Shown here: positions 30,300 to 39,775 of the stretch, piece after piece
Numbering within the stretch: position 1 is the first letter of the stretch
How the letters are laid out: every line of letters begins with the position of its first letter
NCBI RefSeq assembly: GCF_019915265.1
Contig: NZ_CP082780.1
Coordinates: 2,976,001 to 3,040,000, forward strand
Direction of reading: 5' to 3'
Length of the DNA stretch: 64,000 nucleotides
Origin: Bacillus aquiflavi
Lineage (GTDB): Bacteria > Bacillota > Bacilli > Bacillales > Cytobacillaceae
Translations under genes and position numbers: made by a program
Notes under the pieces: model-generated
Databases searched by the model: none
What the model was told of the DNA's origin: nothing
What the model saw: the letters and a program-made list of their open reading frames with translations, nothing else

Positions 30300-32282
30300 T
30301 CATCCTTCCGCTTTTAACTCGATAATTAAATCGCGCAGCTCAGCAGCCCGTTCAAAATTTAATGCTTTTGCCGCATCCTTCATTTCTTTTTCCATTTCAA
30401 CTATTAGCTTGTCTTTTTCTTGTTTGGAAAGCTTACTAATTTTCGTGTCCGGTCTGTACTGTTCTTGCTCTTCCGCCGCATGCGTAGCCCGAATGACATC
30501 ATGGATTTCCTTTTTAATTGTTTGTGGAGTAATCCCATGTCTTTCGTTATATTCAGATTGAATTTTTCGTCGACGCTTCGTTTCATTCATTGCAATTTCC
30601 ATTGATTTTGTGATGCGATCTGCATACATGATCACATGTCCACCTGCATTTCGCGCTGCTGCTCTCCCAATCGTTTGAATAAGTGATCGTTCAGAACGAA
30701 GAAAGCCTTCCTTATCTGCATCTAATATCGCTACAAGGGATACTTCCGGAATATCAAGACCTTCTCTTAATAAATTAATCCCTACTAAAACATCGAACTT
30801 ACCGAGACGCAAATCACGTATAATTTCGATCCGCTCAAGTGTTTTCACTTCTGAATGTAAATATTGTACCTTAATGCCAATTTCCTTTAAGTAATCGGTC
30901 AAATCTTCCGACATTTTTTTAGTTAATGTCGTGACTAGCACCCGTTCATTACGCTTCACTCTTTCTTGAATCTCATCGATTAAATCATCGATTTGGCCTT
31001 TAGTCGCACGAACATCAATCAATGGATCAAGAAGCCCAGTCGGTCTTATAATTTGTTCAACCATTTCAGGAGTCTTTTCAAGCTCATAAGGTCCAGGGGT
31101 TGCCGATACATAAATAATTTGATTCACACGTTCCTCAAATTCAGAAAATGTTAACGGCCGATTGTCAAGAGCAGACGGTAACCTAAAGCCGTGATCAACT
31201 AACACTTGCTTTCTAGCCCTATCACCGTTATACATACCGCGTATTTGCGGCAATGTAACGTGTGATTCATCAACTACAATCAGGAAGTCATCAGGGAAAT
31301 AATCCAGTAGTGTGTAAGGGGTTGCTCCTGGCTCTCTCAAAGTTAAGTGCCTAGAGTAATTTTCAATACCCGAACAAAAACCCATTTCTTGCATCATTTC
31401 AAGATCATATCGTGTACGCTGCTCTAGACGCTGTGCTTCAAGAAGCTTATCATTATCACGCAATTCTTGAAGCCGTTCTTCCAGCTCTTTTTCAATATTT
31501 TCGATTGCAATTTTCATTTTTTCTTCTCTTGTGACGAAGTGTGAAGCAGGAAATATTGCTACGTGTTCACGATCGCCAATAATTTCACCTGTCAAGGCAT
31601 TTACTTCACGTATTCGATCAATTTCATCTCCAAAAAACTCAACACGAATACAGTGATCGTCGAGGGAAACAGGAAAAATTTCCACGACATCACCACGAAC
31701 ACGAAATGTTCCCCGCTGAAAATTAAGATCATTTCGTTCATATTGGACATCGACAAGACGCCGCAGCAACTGATCTCGTTCAATTTCCATTCCGACGCGA
31801 ATAGAAACGACGAGTTCACGATATTCCTCTGGCGAACCTAAACCATAAATACACGAGACACTTGCAATAATAATCACATCTCGTCGCTCAAAAAGCGACG
31901 ACGTTGCCGAGTGACGCAATTTATCTATTTCATCATTAATGCTGGCATCCTTTTCAATATAAGTATCAGTCTGTGGAACATAGGCCTCAGGCTGATAATA
32001 ATCATAATAGCTCACAAAATACTCAACCGCATTATTTGGAAAAAATTCTTTAAATTCACTATATAGCTGTCCCGCCAATGTTTTATTGTGGGCAATGACT
32101 AAAGTTGGCTTATTCACTTCTTTTATTACATTAGAAATTGTAAATGTCTTTCCTGTCCCAGTAGCCCCTAGTAACGTTTGATGACGATTCCCTTCTTCAA
32201 TACCTGCTACAAGCTTTTGAATAGCTGCAGGTTGATCTCCTTGCGGGGAATACTTTGAGACGAGCTTAAATTGTTCTTTCAC
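30300..32282 (-). CDS. uvrB: UvrB excinuclease subunit
   Basis: DNA helicase-like subunit that verifies damage after UvrA loading and recruits UvrC. The 660-residue product has Walker [11 protein letters not shown] (about 40-49), the beta-hairpin region [39 protein letters not shown], helicase motif [11 protein letters not shown] (read here as [10 protein letters not shown]) and the C-terminal UvrC-binding UVR domain ([20 protein letters not shown]). It is the first gene of uvrB-uvrA, 7 bases before uvrA. Intact. Confidence 0.97.
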   Translation of the reverse strand: MKEQFKLVSKYSPQGDQPAAIQKLVAGIEEGNRHQTLLGATGTGKTFTISNVIKEVNKPTLVIAHNKTLAGQLYSEFKEFFPNNAVEYFVSYYDYYQPEAYVPQTDTYIEKDASINDEIDKLRHSATSSLFERRDVIIIASVSCIYGLGSPEEYRELVVSIRVGMEIERDQLLRRLVDVQYERNDLNFQRGTFRVRGDVVEIFPVSLDDHCIRVEFFGDEIDRIREVNALTGEIIGDREHVAIFPASHFVTREEKMKIAIENIEKELEERLQELRDNDKLLEAQRLEQRTRYDLEMMQEMGFCSGIENYSRHLTLREPGATPYTLLDYFPDDFLIVVDESHVTLPQIRGMYNGDRARKQVLVDHGFRLPSALDNRPLTFSEFEERVNQIIYVSATPGPYELEKTPEMVEQIIRPTGLLDPLIDVRATKGQIDDLIDEIQERVKRNERVLVTTLTKKMSEDLTDYLKEIGIKVQYLHSEVKTLERIEIIRDLRLGKFDVLVGINLLREGLDIPEVSLVAILDADKEGFLRSERSLIQTIGRAAARNAGGHVIMYADRITKSMEIAMNETKRRRKIQSEYNERHGITPQTIKKEIHDVIRATHAAEEQEQYRPDTKISKLSKQEKDKLIVEMEKEMKDAAKALNFERAAELRDLIIELKAEG

Positions 32283-32446
32283 AAAAAAGCCTCCTATTCA
32301 AGCCTGTTATGGCATCTATTCTTTCATAACAGGGAAACTACTATCAGTTTGGGCTGATCTATCATTTTCATATACGCTCGTTCTATCCATCATTTCCAAC
32401 AATAAAAACAGTTACTCAATAGATAGAAGGTAAACTCCGTATGATC

Positions 32447-32485
32447 ATTTTAACATAACAAAGTTCAATACGAACGAATATTCGC
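32447..32485 (-). promoter_or_regulatory. putative LexA (SOS) box and uvrB promoter
   Basis: CGAACGAATATTCGC (32471-32485) fits the Bacillus LexA/DinR consensus GAAC-N4-GTTC with one mismatch. On the minus strand it overlaps the region just upstream of a -10-like TAAAAT (32447-32452) with a weak -35 TTCGTA. uvrBA is SOS-controlled in B. subtilis, so the placement makes sense. Between it and uvrB (32283-32446) only a short hairpin CCTGTTATG/CATAACAGG was seen. Confidence 0.5.
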
Positions 32486-32555
32486 TTCTTAAAAATTACC
32501 ATAAGAAGAAATGCAATTCAACATATGATAAGAACTTTTTTCTCGAAAAAGGAAA

Positions 32556-32586
32556 AAACCTGTATTTGTAAAATAAAAACAGGTTT
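32556..32586 (-). terminator. terminator after csbA
   Basis: AAACCTGT/ACAGGTTT stem, followed on the minus strand by TTTCCTTTTTC. Confidence 0.7.
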
Positions 32587-32662
32587 CAGCTAAACATAGT
32601 TAATATTTGAAGTCATCCCTAGATACTAGTTGCATGCAGCACATACAACGACAACGTGTTTC

Positions 32663-32890
32663 TCAAGTTCTTTTTTTTACATGATTGATCATCTTTTTAG
32701 AAAACCAAAGACCTGCCGTTAATGAAAAGGCATCTATGATAATAAGATGAAACGCATCTGTATAGCCTTTATAAACAGAAGCTGCAATAAGAGCAACTGT
32801 TAATAAAAGTCCTACAAAATAATTATACGTAACCCGGGTAAACAAAATGACGAGAAGTCCTGGTAATATAAATGCCAATAATATTTTCAT
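32663..32890 (-). CDS. csbA: general stress membrane protein CsbA
   Basis: Small membrane protein of 75 residues with three hydrophobic segments (MKILLAFILPGLLVILFTRV, then YFVGLLLTVALIAASVYKGY) and a basic tail. It matches CsbA in length, sequence feel and position upstream of uvrBA. In B. subtilis it is under SigB; I could not see a clear SigB promoter here. Function unknown. Confidence 0.85.
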   Translation of the reverse strand: MKILLAFILPGLLVILFTRVTYNYFVGLLLTVALIAASVYKGYTDAFHLIIIDAFSLTAGLWFSKKMINHVKKRT

Positions 32891-33111
32891 TCATTTTCAC
32901 ACCTCAATAACGAGTACTCTTAATTCATTATAATCTTAAAAAAAAAAATCCACTAAATAAATGTTCAAAATTGTATATGAATAAAAAATAAATCCTTTCT
33001 GGTAAAAACGGGAAAAAATTTAATTATAAAAGATAATTAACACTATAAAGGTTACATAATAATATGATAAAATACTATTATGTAACATATTAAGGAGGGG
33101 GAGTACTTAAT

Positions 33112-33691
33112 ATGAAATTTGTCGAACCAATTAAAGAGATAGAGCAAATTAATAAAATCAAAAATCAAACAATATTTAAAACAAAAATCAGCTCGGGATT
33201 ATTTATTTTTTGTTTTGGGAATTAATACAGGATTAAGAGTAAATGAAATGTTAAAAATGAAGATAAGTGACGTTATGAATGATAATGGAGAAATAAAAGA
33301 AATGTTTGTTCTAACGGATGAGCAAAAGGAAAAGGTTAAACTATTCTATTTAAATGAAAAAGTAAAGGAAGCACTTCGGCTATATTTTTCCCAAATTCAT
33401 ATTAATCTCCGCAATGAACATTTATTTAAATCAAAAAAAGACCCTTTCCAGTCAATCTCAAGACAACAAGCTTATCGCATTGTAAATAGTGCAGCACGTC
33501 AAATCGGATTGGTCGAAAATATTGGCACACATACACTCTGAAAAACTTTTGGCTACCATGCTTACAAGCGTGGAATCGCTATTTCCATCTTACAAAACAT
33601 CTTTAATCATGGGACTCCCTCTGAAACGCTACGATATATTTGTATCGATCAACATGAAGAACATTTTGTAAAAGTAGATGTAAATTTGTAA
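33112..33691 (+). pseudogene. tyrosine recombinase/integrase, broken
   Basis: Small phage-type integrase. The ATG at 33112 sits behind AGGAGGGGG. The frame shifts near 33165-33185, where KIKN should run into YLKQKSARDYLFFVLGINTG. The catalytic Arg is in NTGLRVNEML. At 33539-33541 a TGA stands where the second Arg of HxxR is expected (THTL-stop-KTFGYHAYKRG). The C-terminal part with Tyr in LRYICIDQHE runs to 33691. Two lesions make it inactive. It lies at the edge of an accessory block. Confidence 0.85.
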
Positions 33692-33726
33692 TTTCCCCAT
33701 ATATAGAGAGAGGAGACTTTATTATT

Positions 33727-35223
33727 TTGGTGAATACAGTCATTCATACAGACAAATTTATTTTATTTGCAGCACTTTTACTTATCGCAGGTGTCATAAC
33801 AACTAAATTTTCAAAGCGGCTCGGCGTTCCTGCACTCGTTCTCTTTATCATCGTCGGCATGATCGCTGGAAGTGATGGACTCGGATTTATTTATTTTGAT
33901 AATGCTCATTTTGCTCAATTAATTGGAATATTCGCGCTCGTTATTATTTTATTTGAAGGTGGAATGCAAACAAAATCTTCTGCTGTTAAGAAAGTTGCAG
34001 TTCCTGCCTTTTCTCTAGCCACTTTAGGGGTTTTACTTACAACTGCAGTTGTTGCACTCGCAGCAAAAATAATTTTAGGCGTCGATTGGTTAGAAGCATT
34101 TTTATTCGGTTCTATTGTTGGTTCTACTGACGCTTCAGCAGTTTTTACTGTTTTAAAAGATAAAAATATTCAAGAACGGTTAGAAACAACTCTTGAAGTC
34201 GAATCAGGTGCCAATGACCCGATGGCTGTCTTCTTAACCATTTCATTTATTCAGCTTATAGTCGCAGACCAACCAAACTTCCTTTTTATGATCGGTTCTT
34301 TTATCTGGCAAATGATTATTGGCTTAATTATCGGAATTACATTCGGAAAAATGGCTTCTGCAACAATTAATCGAATCAACCTAGATTCAAGTGGACTCTA
34401 TCCTGTCTTTGCGTTAGCATTTGCATTATTAACATATAGTGTTACTGCATTAATTGGAGCCAGTGGCTTATTAGCCGTATATGTTGCCGCAATGGTAATT
34501 GGCAACAAAGAATTAACATACCGTCAATCTATCATCAAATTCAATGAAGGCTTTGCCTGGATGATGCAAATACTAATGTTCGTTATTTTAGGTCTACTCG
34601 TTTTTCCATCCCAGTTATTTACGTTTAACATTATTTTAAAGGGAATGCTGATTTCATTTATTCTTATCGTTGTAGCACGTCCTGTCGCAGTATTTTTAAC
34701 AACAATTGGCATGAAGTTTCACCTGAAAGAAAAAATCTTTTTATCATGGGCTGGGTTAAAAGGAGCCGTTCCAATTGTATTAGCCATTTTCCCAATGTTA
34801 TCTGGGATTGAAAACAGTCAGTTATTCTTCAACGTTGTTTTCTTCGTTGTGTTAACTTCTGCCCTTATACAAGGTTCTACTTTTTCATTATTTGCAGAAA
34901 AGCTTAGATTAACTGGACCAGTTAAAATTACTCCTCATCATTCGTTAGAACTTATTTCAATTGGAAAAGCGAACGCGGAAATTGTTGAGTGTCAAGTGAG
35001 TGAAAAAATGGCGATCGTCGGCGAATCATTAACCAATATTAACTTTCCTAAGGATGTTCTTATAAATGCAATTATTCGTGGAAATGATTTAATTACTCCT
35101 ACCGGTGAAACAAAAATAATGACAGGTGATATTCTTTATATTTTAGTTTCACGTCAATCTAAACATGAATTAAAGCAAATTATTAATAAACAAAAAACAG
35201 GGAGTTTGATTACTGAGGTTTAA
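33727..35223 (+). CDS. CPA1-type K+ (Na+)/H+ antiporter with C-terminal regulatory domain
   Basis: Membrane antiporter of 498 residues, similar to NhaP2/CvrA-type potassium/proton antiporters. About 12 hydrophobic segments span 10-390, with the transport Asp motifs GSTDASAVFTVL (about 133) and ESGANDPMAVFLT. A cytosolic TrkA-C-like domain follows (about 400-490; VSEKMAIVGESLTNINFPKD). Start is TTG or GTG at 33727/33730 behind GAGGAG. It has no partner genes and ion preference cannot be read from sequence. Confidence 0.88.
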   Translation: MVNTVIHTDKFILFAALLLIAGVITTKFSKRLGVPALVLFIIVGMIAGSDGLGFIYFDNAHFAQLIGIFALVIILFEGGMQTKSSAVKKVAVPAFSLATLGVLLTTAVVALAAKIILGVDWLEAFLFGSIVGSTDASAVFTVLKDKNIQERLETTLEVESGANDPMAVFLTISFIQLIVADQPNFLFMIGSFIWQMIIGLIIGITFGKMASATINRINLDSSGLYPVFALAFALLTYSVTALIGASGLLAVYVAAMVIGNKELTYRQSIIKFNEGFAWMMQILMFVILGLLVFPSQLFTFNIILKGMLISFILIVVARPVAVFLTTIGMKFHLKEKIFLSWAGLKGAVPIVLAIFPMLSGIENSQLFFNVVFFVVLTSALIQGSTFSLFAEKLRLTGPVKITPHHSLELISIGKANAEIVECQVSEKMAIVGESLTNINFPKDVLINAIIRGNDLITPTGETKIMTGDILYILVSRQSKHELKQIINKQKTGSLITEV

Positions 35224-35267
35224 CAATGATCAAAGGAAACATCAGCCTCCATTCTAACAAAGAAGCT

Positions 35268-35380
35268 TCAGACTATTGACAAAATGTTCTCATTCCTTAT
35301 TGCTTTCATTTCGTTGTAAGCTCTTGGACAATCATTTATTTTCTTTCACCTGGACTACTGATCTTTAGGATCATTGTCCA
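35268..35380 (+). repeat. intergenic repeat family, copy F
   Basis: Reads TTCAGACTATTGACAAAATG, then TTTCGTTGTAAGCTCTTGGA and CTTTCACCTGGACTACTGAT. It is more diverged than A, B and E but keeps the order of motifs. It is framed by copies of the arm of the downstream terminator. Confidence 0.6.
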
Positions 35381-35387
35381 AGCGAAG

Positions 35388-35417
35388 AGCCTCCATGCTA
35401 AAGAATGGAGGCTTTTT
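35388..35417. terminator. terminator between antiporter and lipase genes
   Basis: AGCCTCCAT/ATGGAGGCT stem followed by TTTTTC on the plus strand. AGAATGGAGGCT (35402-35413) also pairs perfectly with AGCCTCCATTCT at 35244-35255, on the far side of repeat copy F. Confidence 0.8.
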
Positions 35418-35436
35418 CATGTAACTAATCGATGTC

Positions 35437-36945
35437 TTAATTTTCAAACAAATTACCTTTGGAATCGATATAAACTGATTTTACAATGGAGCGATTGAAA
35501 GGCTGTCCATTTTCTGTTACTCCATTTACGTCAATTGTGAAATTATATACCCCTTCACCAAAGTCTGTAAAGGATAGGGATTGTTGATTTTCTTGTTTTA
35601 ATAAATTCATCTGCTTTGGAGCAGTACGATTATTTTTCATATATTTTACGTGAACATCGGCTTTAAGATTTTTTGGTCCAGCGTTGTTATTTTTGCTGTT
35701 AATAGATACAGTTGGCTTTTTATTTGCATTTATATCTACTTCAATCTCTTGATTTATATCACTATCATAATGAACGTTTAATAAATAATTTTCTCTTAAT
35801 TGTTTCGCTGCTAAGTTCCATTGACCTACCTCTGGCTTTAATATTTCAAGCGTATGTTCATATGCCCCTTTGAACACTCCTTCAGTTATTTCATTTACTT
35901 TAAATTCTCCGTACTTTTTATTTGACGGGCTTTGGAGAGTAAGATTTGTAGACTTTTGATCACTTAACCAGTTAACTGTTATTTTGTCAACTCCATCTTC
36001 AACTAGAAATTGTTCATTTTTCCTTCCATTATACTTTCCTCCATGTATATAGCTTGTAGCAGCCTCATTCAGAGAAAGGTCAGCTGAATGAGCCGTAAAT
36101 GCTGCCGAATTAATAGAGTTTGCACCTAAATATGATTGGAATAATGAAAACGTTGAGCTTCCTTTTCTAATTGTTGAATGATCCCATTTGTCAACTTTAA
36201 TCTCTGTGGCGTAAGGAAGACGTGAACTGGCAACAGTAACTAGACCATCATTTTGTCCAAATTGTCTTAAATAGAGTCCGCCCCAATATAAAGCACCGCC
36301 AAAAGATCCCCAGCTAGTACCAGCAAAAGTGTAAAAAGGAATACGTGAAACATTGCTATGGCGGTCGGTATCATTTCGGAAATTCGCCATATAGCCTGTT
36401 TGCAACGAATAAGTGGCGTCATTTTTGCTTCCTAAAATATCTGCTAGCCATCCAGCCCAACTGCTATAAGCAAGATCAGCGATTTGTGAGCCATGATGAG
36501 GAGAGCCGAGTGTAATAACTCTATTTACATAAGGATAAGCATTATAATGTACTAGAGCAGTTTGAGTATCAATTCCACCTTTACTATGCGCAACGACAAC
36601 TAGTTTTTTTCCAAAATGATTGTAAATTTCTCGAAGCTTTTCTGCTAATAATGCACCATTATCCCACATGTTTTTATATGGATAAAGATCAATAAATGCA
36701 GTTTCATAACCATTTTGATAGGCAATATCGTACATGTCATTGCCTTCCCACCAAGTGTGCGAAGAACTGTTAAAACCGTGAACAAAAACGATTGGAGACT
36801 TTGCAGGATCAACATTTTCTGGTGTTAAACCGAGATACCATTCACCTGGTTCACCTTTAGGATCACCTTTAAATGAACCGGCCAAAGAATTTAGTGGAAG
36901 TGCAAGAAGACAGGCAAGCAATAACAAAAAAATTTTTTTCTTCAT
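35437..36945 (-). CDS. secreted lipase/esterase (alpha/beta hydrolase)
   Basis: Exported hydrolase of 502 residues. A signal peptide is clear (MKKKIFLLLLACLLALPLNS, cleavage after about residue 22). The alpha/beta-hydrolase domain has the oxyanion loop FVHGFNSSSHTW and nucleophile elbow AHSKGG with Ser121; acid and His are likely in GQNDGLVTVASSR and KWDHSTIRKG (about 230-260). The C-terminal 240 residues are beta-rich and carry repeats of the type NVDINANKKPTVSIN, perhaps Ig-like. Similar to Bacillus triacylglycerol lipases; substrate not proven. Confidence 0.85.
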   Translation of the reverse strand: MKKKIFLLLLACLLALPLNSLAGSFKGDPKGEPGEWYLGLTPENVDPAKSPIVFVHGFNSSSHTWWEGNDMYDIAYQNGYETAFIDLYPYKNMWDNGALLAEKLREIYNHFGKKLVVVAHSKGGIDTQTALVHYNAYPYVNRVITLGSPHHGSQIADLAYSSWAGWLADILGSKNDATYSLQTGYMANFRNDTDRHSNVSRIPFYTFAGTSWGSFGGALYWGGLYLRQFGQNDGLVTVASSRLPYATEIKVDKWDHSTIRKGSSTFSLFQSYLGANSINSAAFTAHSADLSLNEAATSYIHGGKYNGRKNEQFLVEDGVDKITVNWLSDQKSTNLTLQSPSNKKYGEFKVNEITEGVFKGAYEHTLEILKPEVGQWNLAAKQLRENYLLNVHYDSDINQEIEVDINANKKPTVSINSKNNNAGPKNLKADVHVKYMKNNRTAPKQMNLLKQENQQSLSFTDFGEGVYNFTIDVNGVTENGQPFNRSIVKSVYIDSKGNLFEN

Positions 36946-37075
36946 TGTTCTCTCCTTTTCATTATTAATAGATTACTATTTTGTTACACATTAACTATAT
37001 ATCCAAAATATACCTTAATGCAACAATACAAAAGGCCTATTTTTGGAATACTATTCTATGACAAATGAAAAAAAT

Positions 37076-37103
37076 ATCCGTCTGCTTCAACAGCATGACG
37101 GAT
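37076..37103 (-). terminator. terminator after the YuzB-like gene
   Basis: ATCCGTC/GACGGAT stem with a 14-base loop, T-rich on both sides, just behind the stop at 37109. Confidence 0.7.
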
Positions 37104-37108
37104 TTTTT

Positions 37109-37345
37109 TTAAAACATCGGGTTTTCCTCTAAATATAAATAAACATTTTTCACTAAGTCTTCTGGATCATTTCCAGTAACAGGCTCGCCATTAACTAAAC
37201 AAAAAATAGATTCTGCACATAGCTCACAATTTGATGTACAAGAATACTCTACTAAATCAAGATTCGAATCTTTTTCCAGTATTTCAAATGCTTTATATGA
37301 ATAAGTACCTAAATTACTAAGACAAAACTCGATGATTGGCTTCAC
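37109..37345 (-). CDS. yuzB: YuzB-like DUF1450 protein
   Basis: Small cytosolic protein of 78 residues starting MKPIIEFCLSNLGTYSYKAF and ending YLEENPMF, matching the DUF1450/YuzB family end to end. Conserved cysteines are Cys8, Cys36, Cys40 and Cys43 (SCTSNCELCAES), suggesting a metal or iron-sulfur site. Function unknown. It follows a cysteine-rich regulator gene by 37 bases and is probably co-transcribed with it. Confidence 0.85.
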   Translation of the reverse strand: MKPIIEFCLSNLGTYSYKAFEILEKDSNLDLVEYSCTSNCELCAESIFCLVNGEPVTGNDPEDLVKNVYLYLEENPMF

Positions 37346-37382
37346 TTAAAAAATCTCCTTTATGAAATGGAACTCAAATCGT

Positions 37383-38018
37383 TTATGCTTCCTTTTCAGC
37401 TTTAAATACGTATTGGCATGCATCCCCGCCTTTAACCATGCAATGTATTTGTTCAACATTACCTGTTTGTAAAACCTTTTTAAACAATGATACTTCACAG
37501 GAACATGCTTGATTATACTTACTTGCAACGTCATAAATTGGACAATTATGTTCAATAAATTCAAAGACACCGTTGCTTGTCTCTTTCCAATTCACCATAT
37601 AGCCACTTTCATTTTGGATCTCTGCTAGCTCGGCTACTCTCCCGATAAAGGTTTTTGACTTTATACGTTGCTTATATTTCTCCTCAAGACGAGCTTCTCT
37701 ATTTTGAAATAAGGCAGCCACTAATTCTTGTCCCTTCATCGCCTCAATATCTTCAAGAAACTCAACTGCTATGTTTGCATAGCTTTTTGGAAAAAGGTTT
37801 TCTCTTTTTTGTGATAAAGAAAATATTTGTACAGGGCGACCCATATTTTTCCGTACTATTGAAGTTTGAATATATCCTTCTCTTTCTAAATTGTTTAAGT
37901 GTCTTCTAATTGCCATACCTGTTATTCCAAGTTGAGAAGACATTTCTGTAACAGTAAGTCTTTTTTCCGTTTTTAAAAGATTCAAAAGCTGATCCCGCGT
38001 AGACATATGTTCCAACAT
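37383..38018 (-). CDS. SufR-like HTH regulator with cysteine cluster
   Basis: Transcription factor of 211 residues. The N-terminal winged helix (about 5-70) reads RLTVTEMSSQLGITGMAIRR. The C-terminal part has five cysteines (Cys159, 172, 174, 193, 201), in HNCPIYDVASKYNQACSCEV and IHCMVKGGDACQYVF. This layout is that of the SufR-type DeoR/ArsR-like iron-sulfur regulators. I chose the ATG at 38018, behind AAGGAAGG, over an ATG eight codons upstream. It is divergent from sodA, with an 18-bp palindrome in between, and is followed by yuzB. Sensing of iron-sulfur or redox state is inferred. Confidence 0.8.
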   Translation of the reverse strand: MLEHMSTRDQLLNLLKTEKRLTVTEMSSQLGITGMAIRRHLNNLEREGYIQTSIVRKNMGRPVQIFSLSQKRENLFPKSYANIAVEFLEDIEAMKGQELVAALFQNREARLEEKYKQRIKSKTFIGRVAELAEIQNESGYMVNWKETSNGVFEFIEHNCPIYDVASKYNQACSCEVSLFKKVLQTGNVEQIHCMVKGGDACQYVFKAEKEA

Positions 38019-38142
38019 TTTTTCACCTTCCTTCATCTTCATTTGCCTTTATATATACATCTTGCTTTTATACGTTATCACTTGCAACTTTAAAGTTTGA
38101 TTCTTTGAGATTCTAATGTTCATTATAATGTCGTTATCTTCA

Positions 38143-38186
38143 TTTTAACAACTTTTTATATAAAAATGTATAAAAGGTTGTTAAAA
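38143..38186. promoter_or_regulatory. 18-bp inverted repeat between regulator and sodA
   Basis: TTTTAACAACTTTTTATA (38143-38160) and TATAAAAGGTTGTTAAAA (38169-38186) are inverted repeats with one mismatch and an 8-base spacer. It lies in the 296-base divergent gap, 125 bases from the regulator ATG and 128 from sodA. It could be an operator for the SufR-like protein or a bidirectional terminator. The near-central position favours an operator. Confidence 0.5.
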
Positions 38187-38314
38187 TATTGGATCATTTA
38201 TGACCAATTGATTGAGCAATTTTCTTGCGTCATCATGCTTTTTTTAGTTAAATGGAATTGTATCTTTTTAAACATTTATATATAAAATATATAATTATGG
38301 AGGAATGAAAAAGC

Positions 38315-38926
38315 ATGGCAAAATTTACATTACCTGAATTACCGTATGACTTTCATGCACTTGCACCACACATTGATGAGGAAACAATGAAAATCCATCA
38401 TGGCAAACACCATAACACATACGTTGCAAACCTTAACAATGCGTTAAAACCACATCCAGAATTAACTGAAAAAAGCCTAAATGACTTACTGTCAAATCTA
38501 GAGGCCGTACCTGAAAGTGCTCGTACAGCGGTTCGAAACAATGGCGGTGGACATGCAAACCATAGTTTATTTTGGACAATTCTTTCTCCTAACGGTGGAG
38601 GCGAACCAACTGGCGAATTAGCAGAAGCAATTAAAAAAAAGTTTGGAGGCTTTGCACAATTTAAAGAGGAATTTGCAAAAGCTGCAGCAACTCGCTTCGG
38701 ATCAGGGTGGGCATGGCTCGTTGTAAATAATGGTGAGCTAGAAGTAACAAGTACACCAAACCAAGACACTCCGATTATGGAAGGAAAAACACCAATTCTT
38801 GGATTAGACGTTTGGGAGCATGCATATTACTTAAACTACCAAAACAGACGTCCTGATTACATAAACGCTTTCTGGAACGTTGTGAACTGGGAAGAAGTAG
38901 CGAAAAATTACAACGCTGCAAAATAA
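38315..38926 (+). CDS. sodA: superoxide dismutase (Mn/Fe type)
   Basis: Converts superoxide to peroxide and oxygen in the cytoplasm. The 203-residue product has metal His in [13 protein letters not shown] (about 26-31) and [10 protein letters not shown] (about 82), and Asp/His in [20 protein letters not shown] (about 164-183). Gly and Gln spacing (FGSGWAWLV) suggests the manganese form. Strong GGAGGAA site before the ATG. Followed by a terminator and a repeat copy. Confidence 0.96.
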   Translation: MAKFTLPELPYDFHALAPHIDEETMKIHHGKHHNTYVANLNNALKPHPELTEKSLNDLLSNLEAVPESARTAVRNNGGGHANHSLFWTILSPNGGGEPTGELAEAIKKKFGGFAQFKEEFAKAAATRFGSGWAWLVVNNGELEVTSTPNQDTPIMEGKTPILGLDVWEHAYYLNYQNRRPDYINAFWNVVNWEEVAKNYNAAK

Positions 38927-38943
38927 GAACACATTCACATTTC

Positions 38944-38999
38944 AAAGGGGAATCCAATAAGTCGATTTTCGGCTATTGGACTCCCCTTTTTATGTTCAA
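38944..38999 (+). terminator. sodA terminator, shared with 16731-16786
   Basis: Long stem AAAGGGG-TCCAATA-AGTCGA with GGCT-ATTGGA-TCCCCTTTTT, ending TTTTTATGTTCAA. Loop and tail are nearly identical to the hairpin at 16731-16786. Confidence 0.8.
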
Positions 39000-39050
39000 T
39001 TTTATTTGTCCTTTTGGGACGACAAAGGCAATATATTCGAAAACAACCGC

Positions 39051-39167
39051 TGTCAGACTTCTTGAAAACGCTTATCAGTCCAAAGCGCTCGGCAGAACAG
39101 GGCACTCATGAAAGCTTATAACGAAGGACAAGCAAGAAGAATGCGAGCGTTTGGCAACAATCTGATG
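39051..39167 (-). repeat. intergenic repeat family, copy G
   Basis: On the minus strand it reads CATCAGATTGTTGCCAAACG, CTCGCATTCTTCTTGCTTGT, TTATAAGCTTTCATGAGTGC, CGAGCGCTTTGGACTGATAA and GCGTTTTCAAGAAGTCTGAC. Orientation and motif order agree with copy A. Confidence 0.7.
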
Positions 39168-39175
39168 AAGAATCT

Positions 39176-39775
39176 CTAATCAATCTCCTTCGTTAAATTC
39201 TCCATCATTGGTTCATCCATTGGACCAACAATTTTCTTTATGATCATACCATTTTGATCAATAATATAGCTCGTAGGTATTGTAAAAGCTTGATATTGCA
39301 TACCGATATCTCCTTCCTTATCTAAGAGGATATCAAAAGTGAGACTATATTTTTTTGAAAAATCCGCTACATTTGTTTCTCCTTTCTCCGACTTCGTCAA
39401 GTTGACAGCTACTATTTCAATCCCCTGATCCTTATTGTTTTCATAAAAGTTTTGCATATGGGGCATTTCTGCTATACAAGGCGGGCACCATGTCGCCCAA
39501 AAGTTTAAGATGACCTTTTTCCCTCTATAGTCAGATAATTTTACCTTTTCTCCATTTAATGTAGTTAATTCGAAGTTAGGAGCTTCTTTTCCTTCCTTTA
39601 CTTCTGAAAGATCTACCCCTGGAATCTTTTCATTAGCTACCTCTTCTTCTTTCGGTGTAGAATTGTGAATGTCTTTAGCCTCCTCCTCTGATGTAGAAGG
39701 CTTCCATAAATTCATAAAGATAATAACGATCGCCAAAATGATAATGAATATAGATAAAAAGCGTTTATTCAACAA
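39176..39775 (-). CDS. ResA/TlpA-like membrane-anchored thiol-disulfide protein
   Basis: Extracytoplasmic thioredoxin-like protein of 199 residues. An uncleaved N-terminal anchor (about 5-23; FLSIFIIILAIVIIFMN) precedes a linker and an AhpC/TlpA-type domain (about 60-199). The redox centre is Cys97-Pro-Pro-Cys100 in FWATWCPPCIAEMP, with the cis-Pro region FTIPTSYIID. Similar to ResA and YneN, which serve cytochrome c maturation or sporulation. CccB in this window is a c-type cytochrome, but no direct link is visible. Confidence 0.85.
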   Translation of the reverse strand: MLNKRFLSIFIIILAIVIIFMNLWKPSTSEEEAKDIHNSTPKEEEVANEKIPGVDLSEVKEGKEAPNFELTTLNGEKVKLSDYRGKKVILNFWATWCPPCIAEMPHMQNFYENNKDQGIEIVAVNLTKSEKGETNVADFSKKYSLTFDILLDKEGDIGMQYQAFTIPTSYIIDQNGMIIKKIVGPMDEPMMENLTKEID

